Below, piece by piece: positions 16,714-24,162 of a DNA stretch of 64,000 bases. The notes under the pieces are model-generated. The model ran no database searches and was not told the origin of the DNA. It saw only the letters and a program-made list of their open reading frames with translations. The first letter of the stretch is position 1, and each line of letters begins with the position of its first letter. This stretch comes from Lewinellaceae bacterium (lineage in GTDB: Bacteria; Bacteroidota; Bacteroidia; Chitinophagales; Saprospiraceae): positions 4,154,001-4,218,000 of the forward strand of contig JACJYL010000001.1 of assembly GCA_020636105.1 (NCBI GenBank), given 5' to 3'. The translations under genes were made by a program, and so were the position numbers.

Positions 16714-17634
16714 ATGAATTTATTACAACGACTGAAGTATTGGTGTAATAGTGTGATTTTTTCTTTATTTAAAAAAGAGAAAATTAAAAAAAGTAGTTTT
16801 TATCCAGTGTCTAGTATAGATGGCAAAAAAAATTATAAGAGATATTATAGAATTGACGAGAATGGTTCTATTTTAGAACGAATTTTTCTTAACATTTCTG
16901 ACATGAATATTCGCGAAGAAATCATTTTTATGCACTTCATGAAGAATGAGCAAAAAATATTCATTAAGAAAAAATTTGGATTTAGCGTAATTTCTAGAGA
17001 CCAACCTTGGGATTTTAAAATTGAGACAAGTAAGAATAATAAATTTAATTTAGAAATTACATCTATTGCGGATAATGAAGTATTATTTAGAAATGTAAAA
17101 AGCGAAGAAAGGTTTAATGATCTAATTAAAGAAAAAAATGTGCCTTTAAGAGAGTTGATGAAAATAAATTCATATTTTCCAGATGAAGAAATTTCAAAAC
17201 AAATAGAAGAATATATTGAGAAGAAAACTCCTAAAAAACATTTAGTTGACAATCCTTATTTTGGAACAGAATTCCCTCTTTTTATTTCTAATATCCCAGA
17301 GAATGAGAGTTCTTTGTCCATGATTTTAAAGGATACTATAGATAAAAAGAATAAAAAGAACCATCATGATAAAGATGATACAATTCTAGTAATTGATAAT
17401 CGAACTTTGGTTTTTGAGAGAGAGGACTTTCATAAAGCATCGAGAGAATTGAAGGATTATCTAGAACTATGCCCTTTTAAAGAAATTTGGTTTTACACGG
17501 GATATTTTAGTAATTTAGATGGGAGTGATTCCGAATTTAGTTTTATTCCAGCAAAAATAAGTTTGAAGAGAAAGAAATTGTTAGCAAAATTCATAGAAAG
17601 CCAATCTATAGGTGATGGAATGATCTATTTATAA
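16714..17634 (+). CDS. Cassette 4: hypothetical protein, possibly nuclease-like
   Basis: Not recognised. The 306-residue, Lys- and Glu-rich protein has no signal peptide or strong membrane segment. Around residues 105-125 it has WDFKIETSKNNKFNLEITSIAD, an (D)..(E).K-like arrangement followed by LEIT that faintly recalls PD-(D/E)xK nucleases. A C-terminal TILVIDNRTLVFEREDF ... FKEIWFYTGYF resembles the strand-helix-strand end of some uncharacterised defence-type nucleases. This is weak pattern recognition only. The gene starts 67 bases after its R box and stops 6 bases before its L box; the flanks TTCTGTGCA and TGCACAGAA are perfectly complementary. Confidence 0.7.
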   Translation: MNLLQRLKYWCNSVIFSLFKKEKIKKSSFYPVSSIDGKKNYKRYYRIDENGSILERIFLNISDMNIREEIIFMHFMKNEQKIFIKKKFGFSVISRDQPWDFKIETSKNNKFNLEITSIADNEVLFRNVKSEERFNDLIKEKNVPLRELMKINSYFPDEEISKQIEEYIEKKTPKKHLVDNPYFGTEFPLFISNIPENESSLSMILKDTIDKKNKKNHHDKDDTILVIDNRTLVFEREDFHKASRELKDYLELCPFKEIWFYTGYFSNLDGSDSEFSFIPAKISLKRKKLLAKFIESQSIGDGMIYL

Positions 17635-17640
17635 TTAAAA

Positions 17641-17700
17641 TGCACAGAATATTAAAGGCTGAATAGTCTGGTGCAACCGACTATTCGGACTTTGTTGAAC
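17641..17700 (+). repeat. attC-like site of cassette 4 (60 bp)
   Basis: L box TGCACAGAAT, then ATTAAAGG, a stem CTGAATAGTC (17659-17668) / GACTATTCGG (17679-17688) closed by loop TGGTGCAACC, then ACTTT and R box GTTGAAC (17694-17700). AAAG and CTTT add four outer pairs. Loop and flanks are shared with the site at 20756, but the stem is different and fully compensated. Confidence 0.7.
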
Positions 17701-17760
17701 GAAGCGTAGCCGGAAGTGAAAGAAAAATTCTTTATGGGTTTTCGATTCAAGGCAGGAATT
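17700..17760 (+). repeat. 61-bp direct repeat, copy 1
   Basis: Runs from CGAAGCGTAGCCGG to GGCAGGAATT at the 5' end of cassette 5 and matches 20887-20947 at 59 of 61 positions. It ends exactly where IS91 coding similarity begins, suggesting that the insertion truncated a longer shared cassette sequence. Confidence 0.8.
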
Positions 17761-17766
17761 TTATAG

Positions 17767-18433
17767 AGGAAGGTTTATAGAGATTTATTGGGATTACTTG
17801 CCCTGTTGGGGTTAAAAAGAGTGGTTTATCATGATAGCTTCGAGGATATTGAAGCTGCATTACTCAAAAAGCGATGGGTGGTTAACAATACTCGGCCTAC
17901 TGCCGATACCAAAGTGATCGAGGAATATCCGGGACGTTACATTTGCCGCATAGGTATCTCGAACAAAAGGTTGTCTTATGATAAAAATGGTAAAAACGTC
18001 TGCATTGAATACAATGATTATCACAATCAAAAACAAGGACAAGCGGCACCAAAAAAATATCGTGACCTGCATCCTCTGGTAGCCATGCAAATGCTGCTGC
18101 AACATCAACTACCTCCATACTTCCAGAAAAGTACGACATTATGGTCTTCACTCCTCGGTGAGTTATGATAAAATAAAAGATCAAATCCCTGATCAACTTA
18201 AACGAAATGGCCGGACGGTCAGGACAGTTATCCAAATACTAAAGGTTTTACTCGCAACAAAACCTTATGAGTGCGAACACTGCGGAGGAACCGACTTTGA
18301 AATCGATCCCATCCAATCAGATGGCACGTATCTGGCGCGACATATCCTGCATAAGGAACGAGGTCCACCGTCAGGCCAGGCAGACACGACAGCAAACCTT
18401 GTAATGCTTTATCCAAAAGCGATGAAGCCATGA
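17767..18433 (+). pseudogene. IS91-family transposase, C-terminal fragment with frameshift
   Basis: The first part (KKRWVVNNTRP ... EEYPGRYICRIGISNKRL ... YNDYHNQKQGQAAPKKYRDLHPLVAMQMLLQHQLPPYFQK) is the second half of an IS91-type transposase. A one-base shift in the AAAA run near 18130 moves the frame to VRHYGLHSSVSYDKIKDQIPDQLKRNG ... KPYECEHCGGTDFEIDPI, the usual C-terminus with a CxxC motif, ending at a stop at 18433. There is no N-terminal half in this orientation; the complementary part lies inverted at 15436-15786. The bases from 18434 to 18638 hold nothing else that I recognise. Confidence 0.82.
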
Positions 18434-18638
18434 ACTGCTATGTCCAAAAATAATGAAATAGCCTCAAAAATGTAAATTCTTTGACCGCTCTTTGTTTATA
18501 AAGCGATTTTACGCAATAAGCAGTAGCCCTTTTGTCGCAAATAATGTAAATTAGGGCAATATTTTAAAAAATCAGATCAAAGGAGTTCCCTATAAGATCG
18601 TTTTCCAGCAGCCCGGCAACGGGTTCGCCTGAAGGCAG

Positions 18639-18745
18639 GTCCAACTGAAATCGGAGATTCGACAAAGTCAAATGTCTACGCAGGAGATTGTGTCGGGAGA
18701 AAGAAGTGAGGGGGAGAAGCGTAGACATTCCTTTGAGTTCTCTGC
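18639..18745 (+). repeat. attC-like site of cassette 5 (107 bp)
   Basis: Candidate L box GTCCAAC (18639-18645) and R box GTTCTCTGC (18737-18745). Between them AATGTCTACGC (18671-18681) pairs perfectly with GCGTAGACATT (18719-18729), and AAAG/CTTT adds outer pairing as in the cassette 4 site. About 18 bases on the left side remain unpaired, so the exact L box is uncertain. Confidence 0.58.
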
Positions 18746-18764
18746 AAGCATAAAAAAAACAGAA

Positions 18765-19934
18765 ATGAAAAACGCCCTAACATTTTCACTAGTCTTAACG
18801 ATTTTAACTCAATCATACAGTCAAAATATTTATGAAAATTTATCAAATGAGTTGTTGGAGCAATTCAAAAACTCTGAATTGACAGGATTTGCGGTTTCAA
18901 TTGTCAAAGCTGATAGTATTCTCTATAAAAAAGGATTTGGCTTCGAGAACATAGAAACTAAAAATGAGTTTACAATAGAGAAAAGATTTTACATTGCTTC
19001 TATATCGAAGACATTTATTGGAATTGGATTAATGAAGCTTGTTGAAGATGGTAAACTAGAATTGTCGACACCAATTAATTCAATATTACCATTTCAAGTG
19101 GTAAATCCTAAGTACCCGAATAGTGAAATTACTATTGAGCAATTGGCACGACATACTTCGACTATTTTAAATGGGGATTTAGGATCAAAATCTTGGTACT
19201 TGGATGAAGAATTCTCTTTAAAAAAAAAAGAAATAGGAAAAACAGCATATAGTGATTTTAAAAATTGGGCCCATAATTCAAAAATAACTTTAGGTGAATT
19301 CTTGAAAGAGAGTTTGTCTTACAATGGAAAACTTTATTCAGAAAAGAATTTTTCTAATAAAAAACCAGGGGACCAATATCAATATAGTAACCTTGGAGCA
19401 GCTTTAGCTTCTTATATAATTGAACTAAAAACTGGAATTGAATATGATAAATACATTGAAAATTTTGTCACTACAGAACTGAATTTTGAACCAGGTGTAT
19501 GGAGGCATATACCCGATAATGAATTACCTACGACTTATTTTCAAACCAAAGTCCAAACCCCAAACCATAGGCCTATCTTATACCCAACAGGAGGCATGAT
19601 GCTATCTTGTAATGAATTAACTCTCTACCTTCAAGAAATGATTAAAGGGTTTAATGGTAATAGTCAATTACTAAATTCAGACTCTTTTCAAGAAATGATG
19701 TCAGCAAAAGAAGACACTCAGAACCCTGGAGGTATTTTTTGGGAATTAAAAGGCAATAAAATAGGACATAATGGAGGGAATTACGGCGTTACCTGTTTTA
19801 TGAGTTTTGATAAAAATACAGGAATTGGTAAGATATTTATGACCAACATAAGTTCATATACTGATAATGAGTTACTGAAAGAAATGGTAGCTATTTGGAA
19901 TAAATTATCTGAATATGAATCAAAATTTGAATAA
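18765..19934 (+). CDS. Cassette 6: secreted class-C beta-lactamase-fold serine hydrolase
   Basis: Member of the beta-lactamase/D-Ala-D-Ala carboxypeptidase/esterase superfamily (PF00144). The ATG at 18765 gives a signal peptide (MKNALTFSLVLTILTQSYS); the longer frame from 18672 would run through the attC site. Motifs: SISK (Ser79-Lys82), YSN in YQYSNLGAAL, and HNG in KIGHNGGNYG at the KTG position. That last change is common in esterases and peptidases of this superfamily, so resistance to beta-lactams should not be assumed. The ORF starts 27 bases after the R box and stops 8 bases before the L box; GTTCTCTGC and GCAGAGAAC are exact complements. Confidence 0.87.
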   Translation: MKNALTFSLVLTILTQSYSQNIYENLSNELLEQFKNSELTGFAVSIVKADSILYKKGFGFENIETKNEFTIEKRFYIASISKTFIGIGLMKLVEDGKLELSTPINSILPFQVVNPKYPNSEITIEQLARHTSTILNGDLGSKSWYLDEEFSLKKKEIGKTAYSDFKNWAHNSKITLGEFLKESLSYNGKLYSEKNFSNKKPGDQYQYSNLGAALASYIIELKTGIEYDKYIENFVTTELNFEPGVWRHIPDNELPTTYFQTKVQTPNHRPILYPTGGMMLSCNELTLYLQEMIKGFNGNSQLLNSDSFQEMMSAKEDTQNPGGIFWELKGNKIGHNGGNYGVTCFMSFDKNTGIGKIFMTNISSYTDNELLKEMVAIWNKLSEYESKFE

Positions 19935-19942
19935 AATAGGTA

Positions 19943-19964
19943 GCAGAGAACAAGCGTTAGCCTT
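19943..19964 (+). repeat. Collapsed attC-like site of cassette 6 (22 bp)
   Basis: L box GCAGAGAAC (19943-19951) is followed after only AAGC by GTTAGCCTT (19956-19964), the start of cassette 7. There is no hairpin between the boxes, so the arms seem to have been deleted and cassettes 6 and 7 may now move only as a unit. Confidence 0.6.
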
Positions 19965-19987
19965 CATCATGACTGATCAATTGAACA

Positions 19988-20752
19988 ATGATAAAATTTT
20001 TTAGAAAAATTAGACAAAACCTGCTGACAGAAAACAAATTCAGTAAATATCTGATTTATGCAATTGGAGAAATTATTCTTGTTGTTATTGGAATTTTAAT
20101 TGCTCTTGCCATCAATAACATTAATCAAAATCGGGTTGTTCAGGAAAAAGAGCAAACTTATTTGAATGGTTTAAGAGCGGAATTTCAAATCAGTAAAGTT
20201 AAATTAAGTGAATTGATTGAAGTAAACAAGAGTAATTTCCACGGAGCAAAGAAGTTATTAGAATATATTGGTAATAAAAATGAATCACCATCCGAAAAGC
20301 AGTTTTCTGAATTATTGTTCAATACATTTTCATCTGATATTTCTTTTAACCCTAACAACTCACTTTTAAACGAAATAATAAGCTCTGGGAGCTTAAAAGA
20401 CATTTCAAATACGGACTTAAGAATACAACTAACAAATTGGATTTCAACGATAGAAGATGTCTCAAAACAGGAAAATGAACTTGGAATTCAAAGAGAAAAA
20501 GTTCTTGATATTTTTAGAACAAATGATAACAGTCTAAGAACAATATTTGACCTAACAGGTGTAAACCAAGAAATAGGTTTGCAGAAAATAGAGCAGAATA
20601 TTAGCAATCTAGAGCTCTTAAATTCGAGGAAGTTTGAAAATAATATTTTGATGTTTATTCTAACAACTAACGCAATGGAAAAAGCACATTACGAACCCTT
20701 AATGGAGGATTTAGATTCTATTTTAAAGCTGATTGAAAATGAAATAAAATAA
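19988..20752 (+). CDS. Cassette 7: DUF6090 family membrane protein
   Basis: A 254-residue protein with N-terminus MIKFFRKIRQNLLTENKFSKYLIYAIGE and one membrane segment at about residues 24-45 (IILVVIGILIALAINN), followed by a long, mostly helical soluble region. This start is highly characteristic of the Bacteroidota DUF6090 family, whose function is unknown to me. The gene starts 31 bases after the crossover in GTTAGCCTT and ends 3 bases before AAGGCTAAT. DUF6090 genes are common in this phylum, so this cassette may have captured a local gene. Confidence 0.82.
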   Translation: MIKFFRKIRQNLLTENKFSKYLIYAIGEIILVVIGILIALAINNINQNRVVQEKEQTYLNGLRAEFQISKVKLSELIEVNKSNFHGAKKLLEYIGNKNESPSEKQFSELLFNTFSSDISFNPNNSLLNEIISSGSLKDISNTDLRIQLTNWISTIEDVSKQENELGIQREKVLDIFRTNDNSLRTIFDLTGVNQEIGLQKIEQNISNLELLNSRKFENNILMFILTTNAMEKAHYEPLMEDLDSILKLIENEIK

Positions 20753-20755
20753 CGA

Positions 20756-20875
20756 AAGGCTAATATTAAAGGCCGAAATCACTGGCGAAACCGTGATTTC
20801 GGACTCCCGACCTATCGGTTTCCCACCGACACTTTGTGTGCGGTGCAGGCTTACGACGGGACGGGTTTGTTGAAC
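20756..20875 (+). repeat. attC-like site of cassette 7 (120 bp)
   Basis: L box AAGGCTAAT (20756-20764), then ATTAAAGG, stem CCGAAATCAC (20773-20782) / GTGATTTCGG (20793-20802) with loop TGGCGAAACC, and R box GTTGAAC (20869-20875). It is the same framework as the cassette 4 site, with about 60 bases inserted between GGACT and the R box. The insert has its own small hairpin (CACCGACAC ... GTGCGGTG). Confidence 0.68.
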
Positions 20876-20886
20876 CTGTCTTCAGA

Positions 20887-20947
20887 CGAAGCGTAGCCGG
20901 AAGTGAAAGAAAAATTCTCTATGGGTTTTCGATTAAAGGCAGGAATT
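20887..20947 (+). repeat. 61-bp direct repeat, copy 2
   Basis: Second copy of the sequence at 17700-17760, again just behind a GTTGAAC R box but with an 11-base insert (CTGTCTTCAGA) between them. It marks the start of what would be an eighth cassette; no closing L box was found downstream. Confidence 0.8.
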
Positions 20948-21022
20948 CCCTCGAAGCATTTTTGGAAATGAGGCGAGATATTTAACCACAGGTCAACCGA
21001 TAGTGTAAAAAATAATTACAAA

Positions 21023-21085
21023 ATGAAAAGATTACTCAAATTTATTGCATTAAAAAAGTTCAATGACAGAAAAGAAGTGAGATGA
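21023..21085 (+). CDS. Possible 20-residue leader ORF overlapping the permease start
   Basis: ATG at 21023 opens MKRLLKFIALKKFNDRKEVR and stops with the TGA at 21083-21085, so stop and permease start overlap as ATGA. This would suit translational coupling or a leader peptide. It may equally be a gene remnant; composition is Lys-rich and no homologue is recognised. Confidence 0.3.
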   Translation: MKRLLKFIALKKFNDRKEVR

Positions 21086-22344
21086 CAAAAGAAAAGAAAA
21101 AAATGAGTTTTAATGCCACATGGTCAATGGCTGTTGGCGGTATGGTTGGTGGTGGGATTTTTTCCGTTTTAGGCGTAATTATCAGCATAGCCGGGCAATG
21201 GGCCTGGTTGAGTTTTGTATTAGCAGGACTTATAGCTTTAATTTCAGCATTTAGTTACAGTCAATTGTCTATTAAATATAAAAAAAGTGGGGGTGCTTTT
21301 ACTTTTCTCAATGAAATCAATCACCAAGGCATAGCAGGAAGTTTATCATGGGTACTCATTCTTGGCTACATCTTAACAATTTCTGTATATGCGTTTACCT
21401 TTGGACATTATGTAGCCCACGTTTTTAATTTTGGGAGCTGGTTTCCACGAGTCCTTGCATTTGCAGTAATTGCAGCAATAGCTTTAGTCAATTTACGAGG
21501 GGTGGGAGAATCATCCAGAGTAGAAATAATAACAGTGTGGGGAAAATTATTTGTTCTTCTGGGATTATCAATATTCGGAATAATTCAATGGAGCCCGGAA
21601 CAACTGACCGCTGGAATTGAACCCAAAAGCTGGACTACAGCAATTATTGGAGCTGCTACCATATTTATGGCTTATGAGGGATTTCAGTTATTGTCCTACG
21701 ATTATGAAGATATTAAAAATCCGGTAAAGACATTGCCCAGAGCTACAATATCAGCCGTTATTGCTGTTATTTTTATTTATATTTTAGTTTCGTTAGGTTC
21801 TACCATGTTGGTGGGGGCTGAAACACTAATTCAACAAAAAGAGGTTGCCTTGTCTATTGCAGGACAACAGGCTTTGGGCTTTACAGGGTTGGTTCTGGTG
21901 ACTATTGCAGCAGCCTTTTCGACGGGTTCAGCCATTAATGCGACCCTTTTTTCAACGGCCCGATTAATGGAAACCGTTGCCAAAAAGAAAGATTTACCCC
22001 AAATTTTTGTAAAAGAAAACCAGGCGAATATACCTTATTATGCCATCATTATTATGGCTGGATTAGCAACTGTTTTAGCAACTATTGGTTCGTTGAGTTC
22101 ATTAGTAGATGCTGCAAGCCTGATTTTCTTAATCACTTTTGCCGTTGTCAATTATATTAGCTACCAGCAAAAAATAAAATATAAGATTATTTCTCTTATT
22201 GGATCTATAGCTTGTTTGATAGCAATAATTCTGTCGTCTTATGAACAATTCCAAAATAGACCTATCCCATTAATTATCATATGGGTTTTAATCTTTCTGA
22301 CATTCATAGGAAGGCCTTTTATTTTAAAGAAACTGAATAGCTAA
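21082..22344 (+). CDS. APC-superfamily amino-acid permease
   Basis: A 420-residue inner-membrane transporter with about 12 hydrophobic segments. The N-terminal MAVGGMVGGGIFSVLG is the APC family TM1 signature (the GxGIF-type unwound substrate site), and YEGFQLLSYDYEDIKNPVKTLPRA near residue 195 is the TM6 region and following loop. Members exchange or symport amino acids or polyamines; this substrate cannot be told. It lies just beyond the last attC-like site. Whether it is a cassette gene is unclear, since no L box follows it. Confidence 0.87.
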   Translation: MTKEKKKMSFNATWSMAVGGMVGGGIFSVLGVIISIAGQWAWLSFVLAGLIALISAFSYSQLSIKYKKSGGAFTFLNEINHQGIAGSLSWVLILGYILTISVYAFTFGHYVAHVFNFGSWFPRVLAFAVIAAIALVNLRGVGESSRVEIITVWGKLFVLLGLSIFGIIQWSPEQLTAGIEPKSWTTAIIGAATIFMAYEGFQLLSYDYEDIKNPVKTLPRATISAVIAVIFIYILVSLGSTMLVGAETLIQQKEVALSIAGQQALGFTGLVLVTIAAAFSTGSAINATLFSTARLMETVAKKKDLPQIFVKENQANIPYYAIIIMAGLATVLATIGSLSSLVDAASLIFLITFAVVNYISYQQKIKYKIISLIGSIACLIAIILSSYEQFQNRPIPLIIIWVLIFLTFIGRPFILKKLNS

Positions 22345-22533
22345 AAAACTGGCCATAAAAAAGGCTGGCGAAAATAAAGTAAAGCTCACGCTGGCTAAAT
22401 ATGACTTATTTCCGGCCACCCTGATAAGTTATGAGGTGTTGTGTATAAGTTCATGTTGGCAAAAGCCCGTCACGGCACCTACAAGGGGGCGTTCGCAGCT
22501 ATTTTGAAACTTTTATCTAAATTATAATAAGAG

Positions 22534-22943
22534 TCATCCCGAATTTTGCCGACCGGCAAAGTTTGGGATTTTTTTCAATAAATTGATTGTCAGACAATTA
22601 TAACTTTTTATGGTTTTTTAAATTTGAAACAGCTTACATTCAACTCTTTCAGAGTTGGTTTTTGTCCCTTTTTGGGCAGTATTTCATACTGCGTTATTGA
22701 TATTTATCCCCATTCGGGGATAAATTTAATCTTCTTTTTAAAAATTAACTCTATTCTTAATCCATTTCCCGAAGGGAATTAACCTGCCTGCCTGCCTGCC
22801 TGCCTGCCGGTATTAATGGCAATGTATGTAATCCATTGGAAATCAAACAAAAACAATCTCAATTCTGAAGGAGTTGAATATATTGCAGATAAATATTGTT
22901 AATATATTTTCAGCATCCATTTGAATTAAAAAATTCGGGATGA
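22534..22943. mobile_element. MITE-like 410-bp element with nested inverted repeats
   Basis: This non-coding stretch fills the gap between the permease and moxR. TCATCCCGAATTTT (22534-22547) is mirrored exactly by 22930-22943. Inside, 22638-22656 and 22861-22879 are complementary at 17 of 19 positions. A perfect 10-bp hairpin ATTTATCCCC/GGGGATAAAT (22702-22725, loop attc), another around TTCCC-gaa-GGGAA (22767-22779) and a CCTG repeat lie within. No ORF of note. It resembles a non-autonomous transposable repeat or a structured intergenic element. Bases 22345-22533 show nothing recognisable. Confidence 0.6.
22783..22808. repeat. (CCTG)6.5 tetranucleotide microsatellite
   Basis: Six and a half perfect CCTG units in a row inside the MITE-like element. 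Such tracts are slippage-prone, but it is outside any gene, so phase variation of a protein is not expected. Confidence 0.9.
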
Positions 22944-22974
22944 TTCATGTTTTGTAATGATATTACCTCAAATC

Positions 22975-23946
22975 TTAAAAAAGGCTTTTTATTATTTTCT
23001 CTACGGTAATGCCTTCCGCTTCCGCTTTGTAGTTTCTTACGATCCTGTGGCGGAGTACAAAATTGGCGATCGCCTGAACATCTTCAATGTCCGGGGAATA
23101 TTTACCATGGATAGCTGCGTGACATTTAGCCCCCAAAACGAGGTATTGAGAAGCTCTAGGTCCAGCACCCCAGGATATGTACTGGTTTACCATGTCGGTG
23201 GCACGTTCGGTTCCGGGGCGGGTTTTTGTCGCCAGGGAAACAGCATATTCCAGGACATTATCCGCAATAGGAATTTTACGGATCAACTTTTGATAGAACA
23301 AAATCTGTGCCCCGGTTACCACGTGTTTCAGTTGGTAATCCTGAACGGTAGTGGTTGCTTTTACGATGTCAATTTCTTCCTGGTAAGAAGGGTAGTCAAG
23401 GAAAATATTGAACATGAAACGGTCGAGCTGTGCTTCTGGAAGTGGATAGGTACCTTCCTGCTCGATTGGATTTTGCGTAGCGAGTACAAAAAATGGCGCC
23501 GGAAGGCTATGGGTCTCTCCACTTACCGTAACGGAACGTTCCTGCATCGCCTCCAACAAGGCCGCCTGTGTCTTGGGAGGCGTACGGTTGATCTCATCCG
23601 CCAGCACGATATTGGAGAAAACGGGGCCGTGGTTGAATTTGAAATGGCGATCTTCATCCAGAATCTCAGATCCTGTAATATCGGAAGGCATAAGGTCCGG
23701 CGTAAACTGGATACGCTTGAAATCCAGGTCCAGTACTTCTGAAATGGTACTTACCAAAAGGGTTTTTGCCAACCCGGGAACCCCCACCAATAAACTGTGT
23801 CCGTTGCTGAACAGGGAAATGATAACGGCCATGACGACCTCATCCTGCCCAACGATTATTTTTCCTACTTCGCTTTTGAGGTCCCTGTAAGATTGTGCCA
23901 ATGCGTCAACCGCTTCTACGTCTGATTTAAATTCCAGTTTTGACAT
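22975..23946 (-). CDS. MoxR-family AAA+ ATPase
   Basis: Chaperone-like ATPase of the MoxR/RavA group that helps assemble or activate protein complexes. The 323-residue protein has Walker A GVPGLAKT near residue 58, Walker B VVLADEINRTPPKTQAALLEAM near 115 and sensor 1 FVLATQNPIEQEGTYPLPEAQLDRF near 150, all diagnostic of MoxR. In most Bacteroidota it heads a cluster with DUF58 and VWA (BatA-like) genes; here the downstream neighbour is the 410-bp repeat, so the usual partners are absent or elsewhere. Confidence 0.92.
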   Translation of the reverse strand: MSKLEFKSDVEAVDALAQSYRDLKSEVGKIIVGQDEVVMAVIISLFSNGHSLLVGVPGLAKTLLVSTISEVLDLDFKRIQFTPDLMPSDITGSEILDEDRHFKFNHGPVFSNIVLADEINRTPPKTQAALLEAMQERSVTVSGETHSLPAPFFVLATQNPIEQEGTYPLPEAQLDRFMFNIFLDYPSYQEEIDIVKATTTVQDYQLKHVVTGAQILFYQKLIRKIPIADNVLEYAVSLATKTRPGTERATDMVNQYISWGAGPRASQYLVLGAKCHAAIHGKYSPDIEDVQAIANFVLRHRIVRNYKAEAEGITVEKIIKSLF

Positions 23947-24162
23947 CTAACTATTTTTTTGCAATTGTATTTTCAAAAGAAGGCGCAAGTTCTTAAATAA
24001 TATGACAATAAGCAAACTTAATCAATTGCGAATTGTGAATTCCGGTTTTTGGTTTAAGGTTTTCGGCCGGTTTTTTCGTTTTGGAATTTTTATGGTTCAA
24101 GGTGTTCAAGGTGGTTCCACAAGTCACTTTAATCTTTAGCCTTTAACCTTTAATTTTTACGC

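Larger units (their letters stand above)
12900..20875 (+). mobile_element. Integron-like gene-cassette array lacking an integron integrase (CALIN-like)
   Basis: Seven consecutive modules are bounded by attC-like sites. In five, the bases after the entry crossover (R box) are complementary to the L box right behind the same ORF: GTTATAGCCC/GGGCTATAAC, GTTCTGCGA/TCGCAGAAC, TTCTGTGCA/TGCACAGAA, GTTCTCTGC/GCAGAGAAC, and GTTAGCCTT/AAGGCTAAT (one mismatch). ORFs start 15-67 bases after the R box and stop 1-8 bases before the L box. All intact ORFs point the same way and are AT-richer than the flanks. Two modules carry IS91 debris. The only tyrosine recombinase inside is a truncated IS91-associated one. 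Cassette integration by an IntI acting from elsewhere is an inference. Confidence 0.75.

Noticed and set aside
15436..17790. A simple inversion of 15.44-17.78 kb splitting one IS91 element
   Set aside because: Undoing the inversion would join the transposase halves, but it would also turn cassette 4 and its attC against the direction of all other cassettes. The array orientation argues against it.
18765..19934. Antibiotic-resistance beta-lactamase
   Set aside because: The motifs SISK, YSN and HNG place it in the broad PF00144 superfamily, where esterases and peptidases dominate; nothing specific to AmpC was seen.
22783..22808. CCTG tract as a CRISPR or phase-variation switch
   Set aside because: The units are 4 bases with no spacers, and the tract is outside any reading frame or obvious promoter.
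22957..23742. Plus-strand 261-codon ORF opposite moxR
   Set aside because: It is the antisense shadow of the MoxR gene, which has full family motifs.
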